Source of the DNA: Pseudomonas putida
GTDB lineage: Bacteria; Pseudomonadota; Gammaproteobacteria; Pseudomonadales; Pseudomonadaceae
Assembly: GCF_030159595.1 (NCBI RefSeq)
Contig: NZ_BSKJ01000001.1
Coordinates: 496,001 to 560,000, forward strand
Length of the DNA stretch: 64,000 bases
Direction of reading: 5' to 3'
The notes below the pieces were generated by a model, which saw only the letters and a list, made by a program, of their open reading frames with translations, made no database searches and had not been told where the DNA came from. The position numbers were made by a program, and so were the translations under genes. This document shows positions 10,604 to 19,174 of the stretch, piece after piece; position 1 is the first letter of the stretch; each line of letters opens with the position of its first letter.

Positions 10604-11500
10604 ATGCCCGCCCTCGACCACCCCCTGATCGACCAGTTCCTTGATGCCCTGTGGCTTGAAAAAGGCCTGTCCGACAACACCCGCGTGTCCTATCGCAGCG
10701 ATCTGGCACTGTTCAATGGCTGGCTGCAGGAGCATTCGGTTTCCCTGCCCGACGCTGGCCGTGACCTGATCCTCGACCACCTGGCCTGGCGCCTCGACCA
10801 GGGCTACAAGCCACGTTCCACGGCGCGCTTCCTGTCCGGCTTGCGCGGTTTCTTCCGTTACCTGCTGCGGGAAAAGCTGGTGGCAGTAGACCCGACCCTG
10901 CAGGTCGACATGCCGCAACTGGGCAAACCGCTGCCCAAGTCGTTGTCCGAGGCCGACGTTGAAGCCTTGCTGCAGGCCCCGGACCTGGGCGAAGCCATCG
11001 GCCAGCGCGACCGCGCCATGCTCGAAGTGCTCTATGCCTGTGGGCTGCGCGTCACCGAGCTGGTCAGCCTGACCCTCGATCAGGTCAACCTGCGCCAAGG
11101 TGTGCTGAGGGTGATGGGCAAAGGCAGCAAGGAGCGCCTGGTGCCGATGGGCGAAGAGGCGGTCGTGTGGCTGGAGCGCTATCAGCGTGATGGCCGCGCC
11201 GAACTGCTCAATGGCCGCCCCAGCGACGTGCTGTTCCCCAGCCAGCGTGGCGAGCAGATGACCCGCCAGACCTTCTGGCACCGTATCAAGCACCATGCCC
11301 GTGTGGCAGGCATCGACAAACCGCTGTCGCCGCACACGCTGCGCCATGCTTTTGCCACCCACCTGCTCAACCATGGCGCCGACCTGCGCGTGGTACAGAT
11401 GCTGCTCGGCCACAGCGACCTGTCGACCACGCAGATCTACACCCACGTCGCCAAGGCCCGCCTGCAGCAGCTGCACGCCCAGCACCACCCGCGTGGATGA
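10604..11500 (+). CDS. xerD: Site-specific tyrosine recombinase XerD
   Basis: XerD acts with XerC at dif to resolve chromosome dimers at the division septum. The protein has 298 residues: an N-terminal SAM-like core-binding domain (1-100) and a catalytic domain with R149, K173, H244, R247, H270 and nucleophile Y279 (SDLSTTQIYTHVAK) all present. LMP-type XerD features and the neighbour dsbC match the usual xerD-dsbC-hom-thrC order. It is divergent from the antiporter gene across 68 bp. Confidence 0.96.
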   Translation: MPALDHPLIDQFLDALWLEKGLSDNTRVSYRSDLALFNGWLQEHSVSLPDAGRDLILDHLAWRLDQGYKPRSTARFLSGLRGFFRYLLREKLVAVDPTLQVDMPQLGKPLPKSLSEADVEALLQAPDLGEAIGQRDRAMLEVLYACGLRVTELVSLTLDQVNLRQGVLRVMGKGSKERLVPMGEEAVVWLERYQRDGRAELLNGRPSDVLFPSQRGEQMTRQTFWHRIKHHARVAGIDKPLSPHTLRHAFATHLLNHGADLRVVQMLLGHSDLSTTQIYTHVAKARLQQLHAQHHPRG

Positions 11501-11653
11501 ATGTTTTTCATGTTCCGCCGACTGGTCCTTGCAAGGCCCTTCACTGGCGGTGTGATGTGGTAGGCTTGGGCGGTTTGCACCAAGGGCCGCACGGTCACCG
11601 CGTATTTTCCGCAGGTGGCGCCCTCCGGCCCCTGTCCGCCTTCAGGAGTTCCC

Positions 11654-12397
11654 ATGCGCGTGACCCAGTTTTTCGCCGCCGCCGCGTTGGCGTTGGCCAG
11701 TACCTTTGCCGTTGCTGCGGCAACCGATAGCAATGCCGGTGCCGAGCAGGCCATCCGTAAATCGTTGCAGAACCTTGAGCTGGAAGTGCCCGTGGAAAGC
11801 GTGGCCAGCAGCCCGCTCAACGGCCTCTATGAAGTGAAACTGCAGGGTGGCCGCGTGTTGTACGCCAGTGCCGACGGCCAGTTCGTGATGCAGGGCTACC
11901 TGTTCCAGATCCAGGACGGCAAGCCGGTCAACCTCACCGAAAAAACCGAACGCCAAGGCATCGCCAAGCTCATCAATGGCATTCCAGCCGCCGAGATGGT
12001 GGTTTATCCTGCCAAGGGCGAGACCAAGTCGCACATTACCGTGTTCACCGACACCACCTGCCCGTATTGCCACAAGCTGCACGCCGAAGTGCCCGAGCTG
12101 AACCGCCGCGGTATCGAAGTGCGCTACGTCGCCTTCCCGCGTCAGGGCCTCGGCTCGCCAGGCGACCAGCAATTGCAGGCTGTGTGGTGCTCCAGCGACC
12201 GTCGTGCGGCGATGGACAAGATGGTCGAAGGCGAAGAGATCAAGGCTGCCAAGTGCACCAACCCGGTCAGCAAGCAGTTCCAGCTGGGCCAGTCGATCGG
12301 CGTCAATGGCACGCCGGCCATCGTGCTTGAAAGCGGCCAGGTCATTCCGGGCTACCAGCCGGCGCCGCAAGTCGCCAAGCTGGCACTGGCCAAGTAA
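11654..12397 (+). CDS. dsbC: Thiol:disulfide interchange protein DsbC
   Basis: DsbC is the periplasmic disulfide isomerase, kept reduced by DsbD. The precursor has 247 residues with a signal peptide (about 1-22, ending AVAAA), an N-terminal dimerisation domain, and a thioredoxin domain with active site C136-P-Y-C139 (DTTCPYCHKLH). A second cysteine pair follows (AVWCS and AAKCTNP). The partner cis-Pro loop is NGTPAIVL. AGGAG lies 5 bases before ATG 11654. Confidence 0.96.
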   Translation: MRVTQFFAAAALALASTFAVAAATDSNAGAEQAIRKSLQNLELEVPVESVASSPLNGLYEVKLQGGRVLYASADGQFVMQGYLFQIQDGKPVNLTEKTERQGIAKLINGIPAAEMVVYPAKGETKSHITVFTDTTCPYCHKLHAEVPELNRRGIEVRYVAFPRQGLGSPGDQQLQAVWCSSDRRAAMDKMVEGEEIKAAKCTNPVSKQFQLGQSIGVNGTPAIVLESGQVIPGYQPAPQVAKLALAK

Positions 12398-12480
12398 TCC
12401 AATTCAGTACGCCGTCGTCATGGGGTGACGGCATGTTTCACGGTCGGCAAACGTGCCGGCCGTTCAATGGGGAGTTCACA

Positions 12481-13785
12481 GTGAAACCGGTCAAAGTAGG
12501 CATCTGTGGGTTGGGGACCGTCGGTGGCGGAACCTTCAATGTACTTCAGCGCAACGCCGAGGAGATTGCCCGCCGTGCCGGGCGCGGTATTGAAGTGGCA
12601 CAGATCGCCATGCGCTCGCAGAACCCGAACTGCCAGATTACCGGTACCCCCATTACCGCTGACGTGTTCGAAGTTGCGAGCAACCCGGAGATCGACATTG
12701 TCATCGAGCTGATCGGTGGCTACACCATCGCCCGCGACCTGGTACTCAAGGCCATTGAAAACGGCAAGCATGTGGTCACCGCCAACAAGGCGCTGATTGC
12801 CGTGCACGGTAACGAAATCTTTGCCAAGGCCCGCGAGAAGGGCGTGATCGTCGCCTTCGAAGCGGCCGTGGCTGGCGGCATCCCGGTGATCAAGGCCATC
12901 CGCGAAGGCCTGTCAGCCAACCGCATCAACTGGCTGGCCGGTATCATCAACGGCACCGGCAACTTCATTCTCACCGAAATGCGCGAGAAGGGCCGTGCCT
13001 TCCCGGACGTGCTGGCCGAAGCCCAGGCGCTGGGTTATGCCGAAGCCGACCCGACCTTCGACGTCGAAGGCATCGATGCCGCCCACAAGCTGACCATCCT
13101 GGCCTCCATTGCGTTCGGCATCCCGCTGCAGTTCGACAAGGCCTACACCGAAGGCATCACCCAGCTGACCACCGCTGACGTTAACTATGCCGAGGCCCTG
13201 GGCTACCGCATCAAGCACCTGGGTGTGGCGCGTCGTACCGCCGAAGGCATCGAGCTGCGCGTACACCCGACGCTGATCCCGGCCGACCGCCTGATCGCCA
13301 ACGTCAACGGCGTGATGAACGCCGTGATGGTCAACGGTGACGCCGCCGGTTCCACCCTGTACTACGGCGCGGGCGCTGGCATGGAGCCTACCGCTTCGTC
13401 GGTGGTTGGCGACCTGGTGGATGTGGTGCGTGCCATGACCTCCGACCCGGAAAACCGTGTGCCGCACCTGGCCTTCCAGCCAGATTCGTTGTCGGCCCAC
13501 CCGATCCTGCCGATCGAAGCGTGCGAAAGCGCCTACTACCTGCGCATCCAGGCCAAGGATCACCCGGGCGTACTGGCCCAGGTGGCCAGCATCCTGTCGG
13601 AGCGTGGCATCAACATCGAGTCGATCATGCAGAAGGAAGCGGAGGAACAGGATGGCCTGGTGCCGATGATCCTGCTGACCCACGGCGTGGTCGAGCAGCG
13701 GATCAACGATGCCATCGTCGCCCTGGAAGCCCTGCAGGATGTGGTCGGCAAGGTCGTGCGTATCCGCGTCGAACAGCTCAACTAA
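12481..13785 (+). CDS. hom: Homoserine dehydrogenase
   Basis: Hom reduces aspartate semialdehyde to homoserine with NAD(P)H, the branch point to threonine and methionine. The protein has 434 residues: Rossmann NAD domain with GLGTVGGGTF (10-19), catalytic domain with GIINGTGNFILTEM and the EADPTFDVEGIDAAHKLTIL signature, and a C-terminal ACT domain (about 350-432; DHPGVLAQVASILSERGINI) for allosteric threonine feedback. GTG 12481 is chosen because GGGGAG lies just upstream and the protein then starts MKPVKVGICG. thrC follows after 61 bp. Confidence 0.97.
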   Translation: MKPVKVGICGLGTVGGGTFNVLQRNAEEIARRAGRGIEVAQIAMRSQNPNCQITGTPITADVFEVASNPEIDIVIELIGGYTIARDLVLKAIENGKHVVTANKALIAVHGNEIFAKAREKGVIVAFEAAVAGGIPVIKAIREGLSANRINWLAGIINGTGNFILTEMREKGRAFPDVLAEAQALGYAEADPTFDVEGIDAAHKLTILASIAFGIPLQFDKAYTEGITQLTTADVNYAEALGYRIKHLGVARRTAEGIELRVHPTLIPADRLIANVNGVMNAVMVNGDAAGSTLYYGAGAGMEPTASSVVGDLVDVVRAMTSDPENRVPHLAFQPDSLSAHPILPIEACESAYYLRIQAKDHPGVLAQVASILSERGINIESIMQKEAEEQDGLVPMILLTHGVVEQRINDAIVALEALQDVVGKVVRIRVEQLN

Positions 13786-13846
13786 CAGAATTAGTGCCGT
13801 CGGGCCGCCAGCGCGGCCCGGGCCTCAGCATCGAAGGTTTGCACCC

Positions 13847-15256
13847 ATGCGCTATATCAGTACCCGCGGCCAGGCACCGGCCCTGAATTTCGAAGACGTG
13901 CTGCTGGCTGGCCTGGCCAGCGACGGCGGCCTGTATGTGCCTGAGAATCTGCCACGCTTCACCCAGGAAGAAATCGCCTCGTGGGCCGGTCTGCCGTACC
14001 ACGAGCTGGCTTTCCGGGTGATGCGCCCGTTCGTCGAAGGCAGCATCGCAGACGCCGACTTCAAGAAAATCCTTGAAGAAACCTATGGCGAGTTCGCCCA
14101 CGCCGCAGTCGCCCCGCTGCGTCAGCTGAACAGCAACGAGTGGGTGCTGGAGCTGTTCCACGGCCCGACCCTGGCGTTCAAGGACTTTGCCCTGCAGTTG
14201 CTAGGCCGCCTGCTCGACCATGTGCTGGCCAAGCGCAACGAGCGCGTGGTGATTATCGGTGCCACCAGCGGCGATACCGGTTCCGCTGCCATCGAAGGCT
14301 GCCGCAGCTGCGAGAACGTCGACATCTTCATCCTGCACCCGCACCAGCGTGTATCGGAGGTGCAGCGTCGCCAGATGACCACGCTGTTCGGCGACAACGT
14401 CCACAACATCGCCATCGAAGGCAACTTCGACGACTGCCAGGAAATGGTCAAGGCCAGCTTCGCTGACCAGTCGTTCCTCAAGGGCACCCGCCTGGTGGCG
14501 GTCAACTCGATCAACTGGGCGCGCATCATGGCCCAGATCGTCTACTACTTCCATGCAGCCCTGCAGTTGGGTGGCCCGGCGCGTTCGGTCGCGTTCTCGG
14601 TACCTACCGGCAACTTTGGCGACATCTTCGCCGGTTACCTGGCCCGCAACATGGGCCTGCCGGTCAGCCAACTGATCGTCGCCACCAACCGCAACGACAT
14701 CCTGCACCGCTTCATGAGCGGCAACCAGTACGTCAAGGAAACCCTGCACGCGACCCTGTCGCCGTCGATGGACATCATGGTTTCGTCCAACTTCGAGCGC
14801 CTGCTGTTCGACATGCATGGCCGCAATGGCGGCGCCATTGCAGAGTTGATGGCCAGCTTCAAGCAAGGTGGCGGCTTCAGCGTCGAGCAAGACCGCTGGA
14901 CCGAAACCCGCAAATTGTTCGACTCGCTGGCCGTGAGCGACGAGCAAACCTGCGAGACCATCGCTGACGTGTTTGCTGCCACTGGCGAAGTACTCGACCC
15001 GCATACCGCAATCGGTGTCAAGGCCGCCCGTGAGTGCCGTCGCAGCCTGGACACGCCGATGGTGGTGCTGGGTACCGCACACCCGGTCAAGTTCCCGGAA
15101 GCGGTGGAGAAAGCCGGTGTGGGCAAGGCGCTGGAGCTGCCAGCACACCTCAGCGACCTGTTCAGCCGTGAAGAGCGTTGCACGGTACTGGCCAATGACC
15201 TGAAAGCTGTTCAGGGCTTTGTCAGCCAGCACGGTAATCGCGGCAAACCTCTGTAA
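13847..15256 (+). CDS. thrC: Threonine synthase
   Basis: ThrC converts O-phosphohomoserine to threonine with PLP. The protein has 469 residues, the long proteobacterial/fungal type, starting MRYISTRGQAPALNFEDVLL. The PLP lysine is K112 in FHGPTLAFKDFALQ; GATSGDTGSAAIEG binds the phosphate, and VPTGNFGDIFAGY is conserved. GAAGG lies about 9 bases before ATG 13847. It completes the hom-thrC unit; a REP pair follows the stop. Confidence 0.97.
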   Translation: MRYISTRGQAPALNFEDVLLAGLASDGGLYVPENLPRFTQEEIASWAGLPYHELAFRVMRPFVEGSIADADFKKILEETYGEFAHAAVAPLRQLNSNEWVLELFHGPTLAFKDFALQLLGRLLDHVLAKRNERVVIIGATSGDTGSAAIEGCRSCENVDIFILHPHQRVSEVQRRQMTTLFGDNVHNIAIEGNFDDCQEMVKASFADQSFLKGTRLVAVNSINWARIMAQIVYYFHAALQLGGPARSVAFSVPTGNFGDIFAGYLARNMGLPVSQLIVATNRNDILHRFMSGNQYVKETLHATLSPSMDIMVSSNFERLLFDMHGRNGGAIAELMASFKQGGGFSVEQDRWTETRKLFDSLAVSDEQTCETIADVFAATGEVLDPHTAIGVKAARECRRSLDTPMVVLGTAHPVKFPEAVEKAGVGKALELPAHLSDLFSREERCTVLANDLKAVQGFVSQHGNRGKPL

Positions 15257-15262
15257 CAGCCG

Positions 15263-15379
15263 GGGCCGCGTTGCGGCCCATCGCCGGCAAGCCAACTCCC
15301 ACCTTGATCGCGTAGATCCAAGGTCATGTGCAATACATGTGGGAGCTGGCTTGCCGGCGATGGGCTGCAAAGCAGCCCC
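15263..15379. repeat. Inverted REP-like pair (BIME) after thrC
   Basis: The left arm GGCCCATCGCCGGCAAGCCA with ACTCCCAC and the right arm GTGGGAGCTGGCTTGCCGGC with GATGGGC are inverted copies separated by about 40 bases. This is the ATCGCCGGCAAGCC variant, distinct from the GGGCAAGCCCGCTCCCAC variant elsewhere. The right arm runs into a GGGCTGCAAAGCAGCCCC hairpin that may end thrC transcription. Confidence 0.8.
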
Positions 15380-15476
15380 AAAATCTCAGATTTTTCTTGG
15401 GCTGCGCAGGAAAAATCTCATTCTTCCATGCCGAGCGCAAAGCTAACTTAGCCGGTCCTCCCACCAGGAGCGGCTC

Positions 15477-15896
15477 ATGCACCAGCCCTATGTGTTGATT
15501 CACCAGGCTCGCCCATCCCACCAGATCCTTCTGCACCAGGCCCTCAACGCCCAAGGCGTGTTCAACGTGCGCATCAGCGCAAACGCCAACGACCTGGACG
15601 CCTGCCTGAACGCTGAGCGTCGCCCCGACCTGCTGATTCTCGACCATGCCATGCCAACTCGCTCAGGCCTCGCCTTGCTCGCCCAGCAGCACCGGGCGCG
15701 TGCGCTGTTGTTCGTCGGTCAGCCCACCCCAAAGCGCCATAACCTTGCCCAGGCAGCCAAAAGCCGGGGGCTGTGGGTGCTCGCCGAGCTGCCTTGGCCG
15801 CTGTCGATGCCGCGCCTGCAGCATGCCCTGCAAACATTGCAGGTACGCCCGGGGCAGCGTATTCAAACTGTCATCTCAGCCCCGCATGCTCACTGA
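15477..15896 (+). CDS. Stand-alone degenerate receiver-domain (CheY-like) protein
   Basis: A 139-residue protein with no output domain. The centre reads RPDLLILDHAMPTRSGLALL, which fits beta3-alpha3 of a receiver with phospho-acceptor D56. The acidic pair expected near residue 10 is absent (LIHQARPSH), and the conserved Lys before the beta5 Pro is replaced (LAELPWPLSMP, E104), so Mg2+-dependent phosphorylation is doubtful. It may bind a partner without phosphorylation. No histidine kinase gene is adjacent. ATG 15477 follows CCAGGAGCGG. Confidence 0.65.
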   Translation: MHQPYVLIHQARPSHQILLHQALNAQGVFNVRISANANDLDACLNAERRPDLLILDHAMPTRSGLALLAQQHRARALLFVGQPTPKRHNLAQAAKSRGLWVLAELPWPLSMPRLQHALQTLQVRPGQRIQTVISAPHAH

Positions 15897-15975
15897 AGCG
15901 GGCGCGGTTTGACGAACTTTCTGCGGCGCCTGCTGGTCAGTTCCTTTATGTCCCACCACGCAGCGAGTGATCCGG

Positions 15976-16257
15976 ATGGAAAGAATCTGCAGCCTGCTCA
16001 ACGACGCCCTGACCCCCTATCAGACTCACCTCGGCATCACCGATGCCAATGGCAATCGCCAACTGACCGTTCATGACCGCCTCACCGGCATTGGCTTGCG
16101 GCGTATGGTCAGCGAGCGCCAGTTGCAGGAGCAACGCCTGTTGATCGATCTGGTGGATGGCCTGCACCGTGACCTGCAGATAGCTGAAGGGCGTTTGCAG
16201 CCTTGTGTGATTGCGGCACTGCAACAGCGACAGCAACCGCAGGGAACCTTTGCCTGA
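15976..16257 (+). CDS. Small conserved-looking protein of unknown function
   Basis: A 93-residue soluble protein, MERICSLLNDALTPYQTHLG..., Arg/Gln-rich and predicted largely helical with two amphipathic stretches (about 36-62 and 63-86). I do not recognise a family. An in-frame GTG at 15967 would add three residues. It lies 79 bp after the degenerate receiver gene on the same strand and is closed by the hairpin at 16351, so the two could form one unit. Codon use resembles the neighbouring genes, which supports a real gene. Confidence 0.55.
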   Translation: MERICSLLNDALTPYQTHLGITDANGNRQLTVHDRLTGIGLRRMVSERQLQEQRLLIDLVDGLHRDLQIAEGRLQPCVIAALQQRQQPQGTFA

Positions 16258-16350
16258 GTGGTTTATCAGAGACTGTAGGGGCAGCCGGCCAGCGCTTTGC
16301 TCCGGCGCTGGCAAGGCTGTCACGCGAAATCCCCAAGGGCTTTCGCTTGG

Positions 16351-16388
16351 CCCCGGGCGTCCTCCCCAGCGTCCGGGGTTTCTTTTTT
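16351..16388 (+). terminator. Intrinsic terminator between convergent genes
   Basis: CCCCGG pairs with CCGGGG around a GC-rich interior and is followed by TTTCTTTTTT. It lies 94 bases past the 15976 gene and just before the end of the minus-strand gene at 16396. Confidence 0.6.
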
Positions 16389-16395
16389 CAGGCGA

Positions 16396-17271
16396 TCAAG
16401 GGGCCTCGAAGAAGCGCTTGCTGTCTTCCAGGTAGTCATCTTGCAACGACGGATCCAACCAGTGCGCATACAGGCCAGGCAGCACGTCTCGGCGCAAGGC
16501 CGGCAATAGCTGGTTGATATGCGCTACCGCTTCGCGGCCAAAGGGGTTGTCAGAGCAGGCTATATGGAGAAACTGGTAGTGCTTCACCCCCTGGACAGGA
16601 TGAAACTCATAGTCGGCCAGTGAGCCGCCTTGCTGCTGAAGCAAGTAACGAACTTCATGCCAGTAGCCGAGCACCATGCGTAGGCGTCCCAGTTTTTGCA
16701 TCTGTAGCAAGTTAGCGGTGGCGTCGTTGCCATAGTGCCGGCTCAGCGCGGTATCAGGTAGTTGCTGCAGGATGGCGTCGATCTGCGTGCCATAGCTGCG
16801 TTCGGCAACAATTCCCAGTTTCAGTGCGGCGTTGCTCAGCAGGCCATGCAGGTCCACTTCCTGACGGTCGAGGTAGGGCGCCACCAACGCCTGGTTTTCC
16901 TTGCGCAGCACCAGGCCACCACTGAGCACACCCAGCGTCGGCATGGAAAAAAGCGCATATTCGGCCCGTTCCGGTGTCCATAGCAGGGTCGGGTCGCAGG
17001 TGAAGGTGTTTCGGTCTTGCAGCATCTGGATGCCGCGAGCACGGTTAACCCGCACGATGCTGTGGTCGTATTCGGGCATCTGCCTGATCAGCAGCGGCAA
17101 CAGCTGGTCGATCACCCCTTGGCCTTTCTCCGGGCCTTCGAAAATGGTGAATGGCGGAAGGTCGCGCACCAGCCAGAAGATGCGTTCCTTGGCGCTGACA
17201 GGTTGGAGTAGCAATGCGGGCAGAAGCCCGCACAGCAGGGTCAGGTGGCGTAGCCAGCGGGCAGCGCGCAT
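16396..17271 (-). CDS. Periplasmic solute-binding-like protein (TIGR02285-type)
   Basis: A 291-residue precursor with a signal peptide (about 1-25, ending QPVSAKE), then an SBP_bac_3-like body: IFWLVRDLPPFTIFEGPEKG, an RARGIQMLQ helix and a final CSDNPFGREAVAHIN segment. It resembles amino-acid-binding proteins but has no ABC permease or ATPase gene nearby and no sensor domain fused, which is typical of the TIGR02285 orphan group. Function unknown; perhaps a periplasmic sensor or scavenger. I chose ATG 17271 over TTG 17277. It begins 22 bp downstream of the CoA-transferase gene, probably cotranscribed. Confidence 0.72.
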   Translation of the reverse strand: MRAARWLRHLTLLCGLLPALLLQPVSAKERIFWLVRDLPPFTIFEGPEKGQGVIDQLLPLLIRQMPEYDHSIVRVNRARGIQMLQDRNTFTCDPTLLWTPERAEYALFSMPTLGVLSGGLVLRKENQALVAPYLDRQEVDLHGLLSNAALKLGIVAERSYGTQIDAILQQLPDTALSRHYGNDATANLLQMQKLGRLRMVLGYWHEVRYLLQQQGGSLADYEFHPVQGVKHYQFLHIACSDNPFGREAVAHINQLLPALRRDVLPGLYAHWLDPSLQDDYLEDSKRFFEAP

Positions 17272-17292
17272 CGGCAAGGGCAGCGGCAGGCG

Positions 17293-18492
17293 TCAGACCG
17301 CACCGGCTTCGCGCAGGCCGGCAATGGCCGCCGCGTCATAGCCCAGGCGGGTGAGCAGTGCCTCGGTGTGTTCGCCCAGCGCCGGACCGACCCACTCGGT
17401 GGAGCCGGGCGTATCCGACAGCTTGGGCACGATGCCCGGCATCCGGAACGGCTTGCCGTCCGGCAGCTTGGCCTGCAGGAACATCTCCCGCGCCAGGTAC
17501 TGCGGGTCGTTGAACATGTCCTCGGCCGAATAGATACGGCTGGCCGGCACTTCGGCGGTGGTCAGCACCTGCATCAGTTGCTCCAGCGGCAGGCTGTTGG
17601 CCCAGCGGTCGATCACCCCATACAGCTCGTCACGACGCAGGTCGCGGCCATCGTTGCTGGCCAATGCCGGATCGTCGGCCAGGTCGGCGCGGCCAATGGC
17701 CTGCATGAAGCGCTTGAAGATCGCATCGCCGTTGGCCCCGATCTGCACATGCTTGCCGTCGGCGCTGGTGTGGATGGAGGAGGGCGTGATGCCCGGCATG
17801 ATGTTGCCGGTGCGCTCGCGGATAAAACCGAACACATCGAACTCCGGGACCATGCTCTCCATCATGGCAAAGATCGCCTCATACAACGCCACGTCCACCA
17901 CCTGGCCCTGGCCGCCGTTGACTTCCCGGTGGCGCAGCGCCATCAGCGCACCGATAACGCCCCACAGGGCAGCAATCGAATCACCGATGGAAATGCCCGT
18001 GCGCACCGGCGGGCGGTCGTCGAAGCCGGTAATGTAGCGCAGGCCACCCATCGACTCGCCCACCGCGCCGAAGCCGGGTTGGTCTTTCATCGGCCCGGTC
18101 TGGCCAAAGCCTGACAGGCGCACCATGACCAGGCGCGGGTTCAGGGCATGCAGTACATCCCAGCCCAGACCGAGTTTTTCCAGCACGCCCGGGCGGAAGT
18201 TCTCGATCAGAATGTCGGCTTCGGCCAGCAGCTTCTTCAGTACCTCGCGGCCTTCGGGGTGCTTGAGGTTGAGGGTGAGCGACTGCTTGTTGCGCGCCTG
18301 CACGAACCACCACAGCGAAGTGCCCTCATACAGCTTGCGCCACTTGCGCAGCGGGTCGCCCCCGTCCGGTGACTCGACCTTGATCACGTCGGCGCCGAAT
18401 TCGGCACAGATACGCGAGGCGAACGGCCCGGCAATCAGTGTGCCGAGTTCGACAACTTTAAGGCCGGCGAGGGGTTTGCTGGGCGTCGACAT
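17293..18492 (-). CDS. Class III (CaiB/BaiF-type) CoA transferase
   Basis: A 399-residue family III CoA transferase, which moves CoA between carboxylates through an aspartyl-CoA intermediate. The N-terminal Rossmann part reads LAGLKVVELGTLIAGPFASR, ADVIKVESPDGGDPLR is conserved, and the catalytic Asp is D171 (VRTGISIGDSIAAL), close to D169 of formyl-CoA transferase. The interlocked-dimer C-terminal half contains VPASRIYSAEDMFNDPQYLA. No acyl-CoA dehydrogenase or hydratase accompanies it, so the substrate cannot be inferred. The ATG at 18492 gives MSTPSKPLAG. Confidence 0.9.
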   Translation of the reverse strand: MSTPSKPLAGLKVVELGTLIAGPFASRICAEFGADVIKVESPDGGDPLRKWRKLYEGTSLWWFVQARNKQSLTLNLKHPEGREVLKKLLAEADILIENFRPGVLEKLGLGWDVLHALNPRLVMVRLSGFGQTGPMKDQPGFGAVGESMGGLRYITGFDDRPPVRTGISIGDSIAALWGVIGALMALRHREVNGGQGQVVDVALYEAIFAMMESMVPEFDVFGFIRERTGNIMPGITPSSIHTSADGKHVQIGANGDAIFKRFMQAIGRADLADDPALASNDGRDLRRDELYGVIDRWANSLPLEQLMQVLTTAEVPASRIYSAEDMFNDPQYLAREMFLQAKLPDGKPFRMPGIVPKLSDTPGSTEWVGPALGEHTEALLTRLGYDAAAIAGLREAGAV

Positions 18493-18623
18493 GGGGCATC
18501 CGTGGCAGCTGGGCAGAGCCGTGGTTTTATCACACGTCGGTTTCGCCGGGTACTGCTGCGGCGCATGGAAGGTGCGGATGGGTTAGACTGTGCCACTTTT
18601 CTTTTGCACGAAGCCCGTCGACC

Positions 18624-19166
18624 ATGGCCCAGCCGTCCACCACCTACAAGTTCGAATTGAATCTTACCGACCTCGATCGCAACGTCTACGAAAGCGTCAA
18701 GCAGACGATCGCTCGCCACCCGTCGGAAACCGAAGAGCGCATGGCGGTTCGTCTGTTGGCGTATGCGCTTTGGTACAACGAGAACTTGTCGTTTGGCCGT
18801 GGCCTCTCGGATGTCGATGAGCCCGCGCTGTGGGAAAAGAGCCTGGACGATCGCGTGTTGCACTGGATCGAAGTCGGCCAACCCGATGCCGACCGCCTGA
18901 CCTGGTGCTCGCGTCGTACCGAACGCACCAGCCTGCTGGCCTACGGCAGCCTGCGCGTCTGGGAAGGTAAAGTGGTGAGCGCGGTCAAGAACCTGAAGAA
19001 CCTGAACATTGCCGCTGTGCCGCAAGAGGTGTTGGAAACCCTGGCGACCGACATGCCGCGTAGCATCAAGTGGGACGTGATGATCAGCGAAGGCACGGTA
19101 TTCGTGACTGACGACCGTGGCCAGCACGAAGTACAACTGCAGTGGTTGCTGGGTGAGCGTGGCTGA
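18624..19166 (+). CDS. yaeQ: YaeQ family protein
   Basis: A 180-residue YaeQ protein with a PD-(D/E)XK nuclease-like fold according to family knowledge. Its role is not established. Visible signatures are YKFELNLTDLDRNVYE, HPSETEERMAVRLLAYALWY and a WIEVGQPD strand, where the Asp and Glu would be the putative active-site carboxylates. It is divergent from the CoA-transferase gene and 8 bp upstream of recJ, so the two are probably an operon. Confidence 0.9.
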   Translation: MAQPSTTYKFELNLTDLDRNVYESVKQTIARHPSETEERMAVRLLAYALWYNENLSFGRGLSDVDEPALWEKSLDDRVLHWIEVGQPDADRLTWCSRRTERTSLLAYGSLRVWEGKVVSAVKNLKNLNIAAVPQEVLETLATDMPRSIKWDVMISEGTVFVTDDRGQHEVQLQWLLGERG

Positions 19167-19174
19167 AGCAACCC

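Noticed and set aside
16288..16312. GCCAGCGC...GCGCTGGC hairpin as a terminator
   Set aside because: No T-tract, and a better terminator lies 40 bases downstream at 16351.
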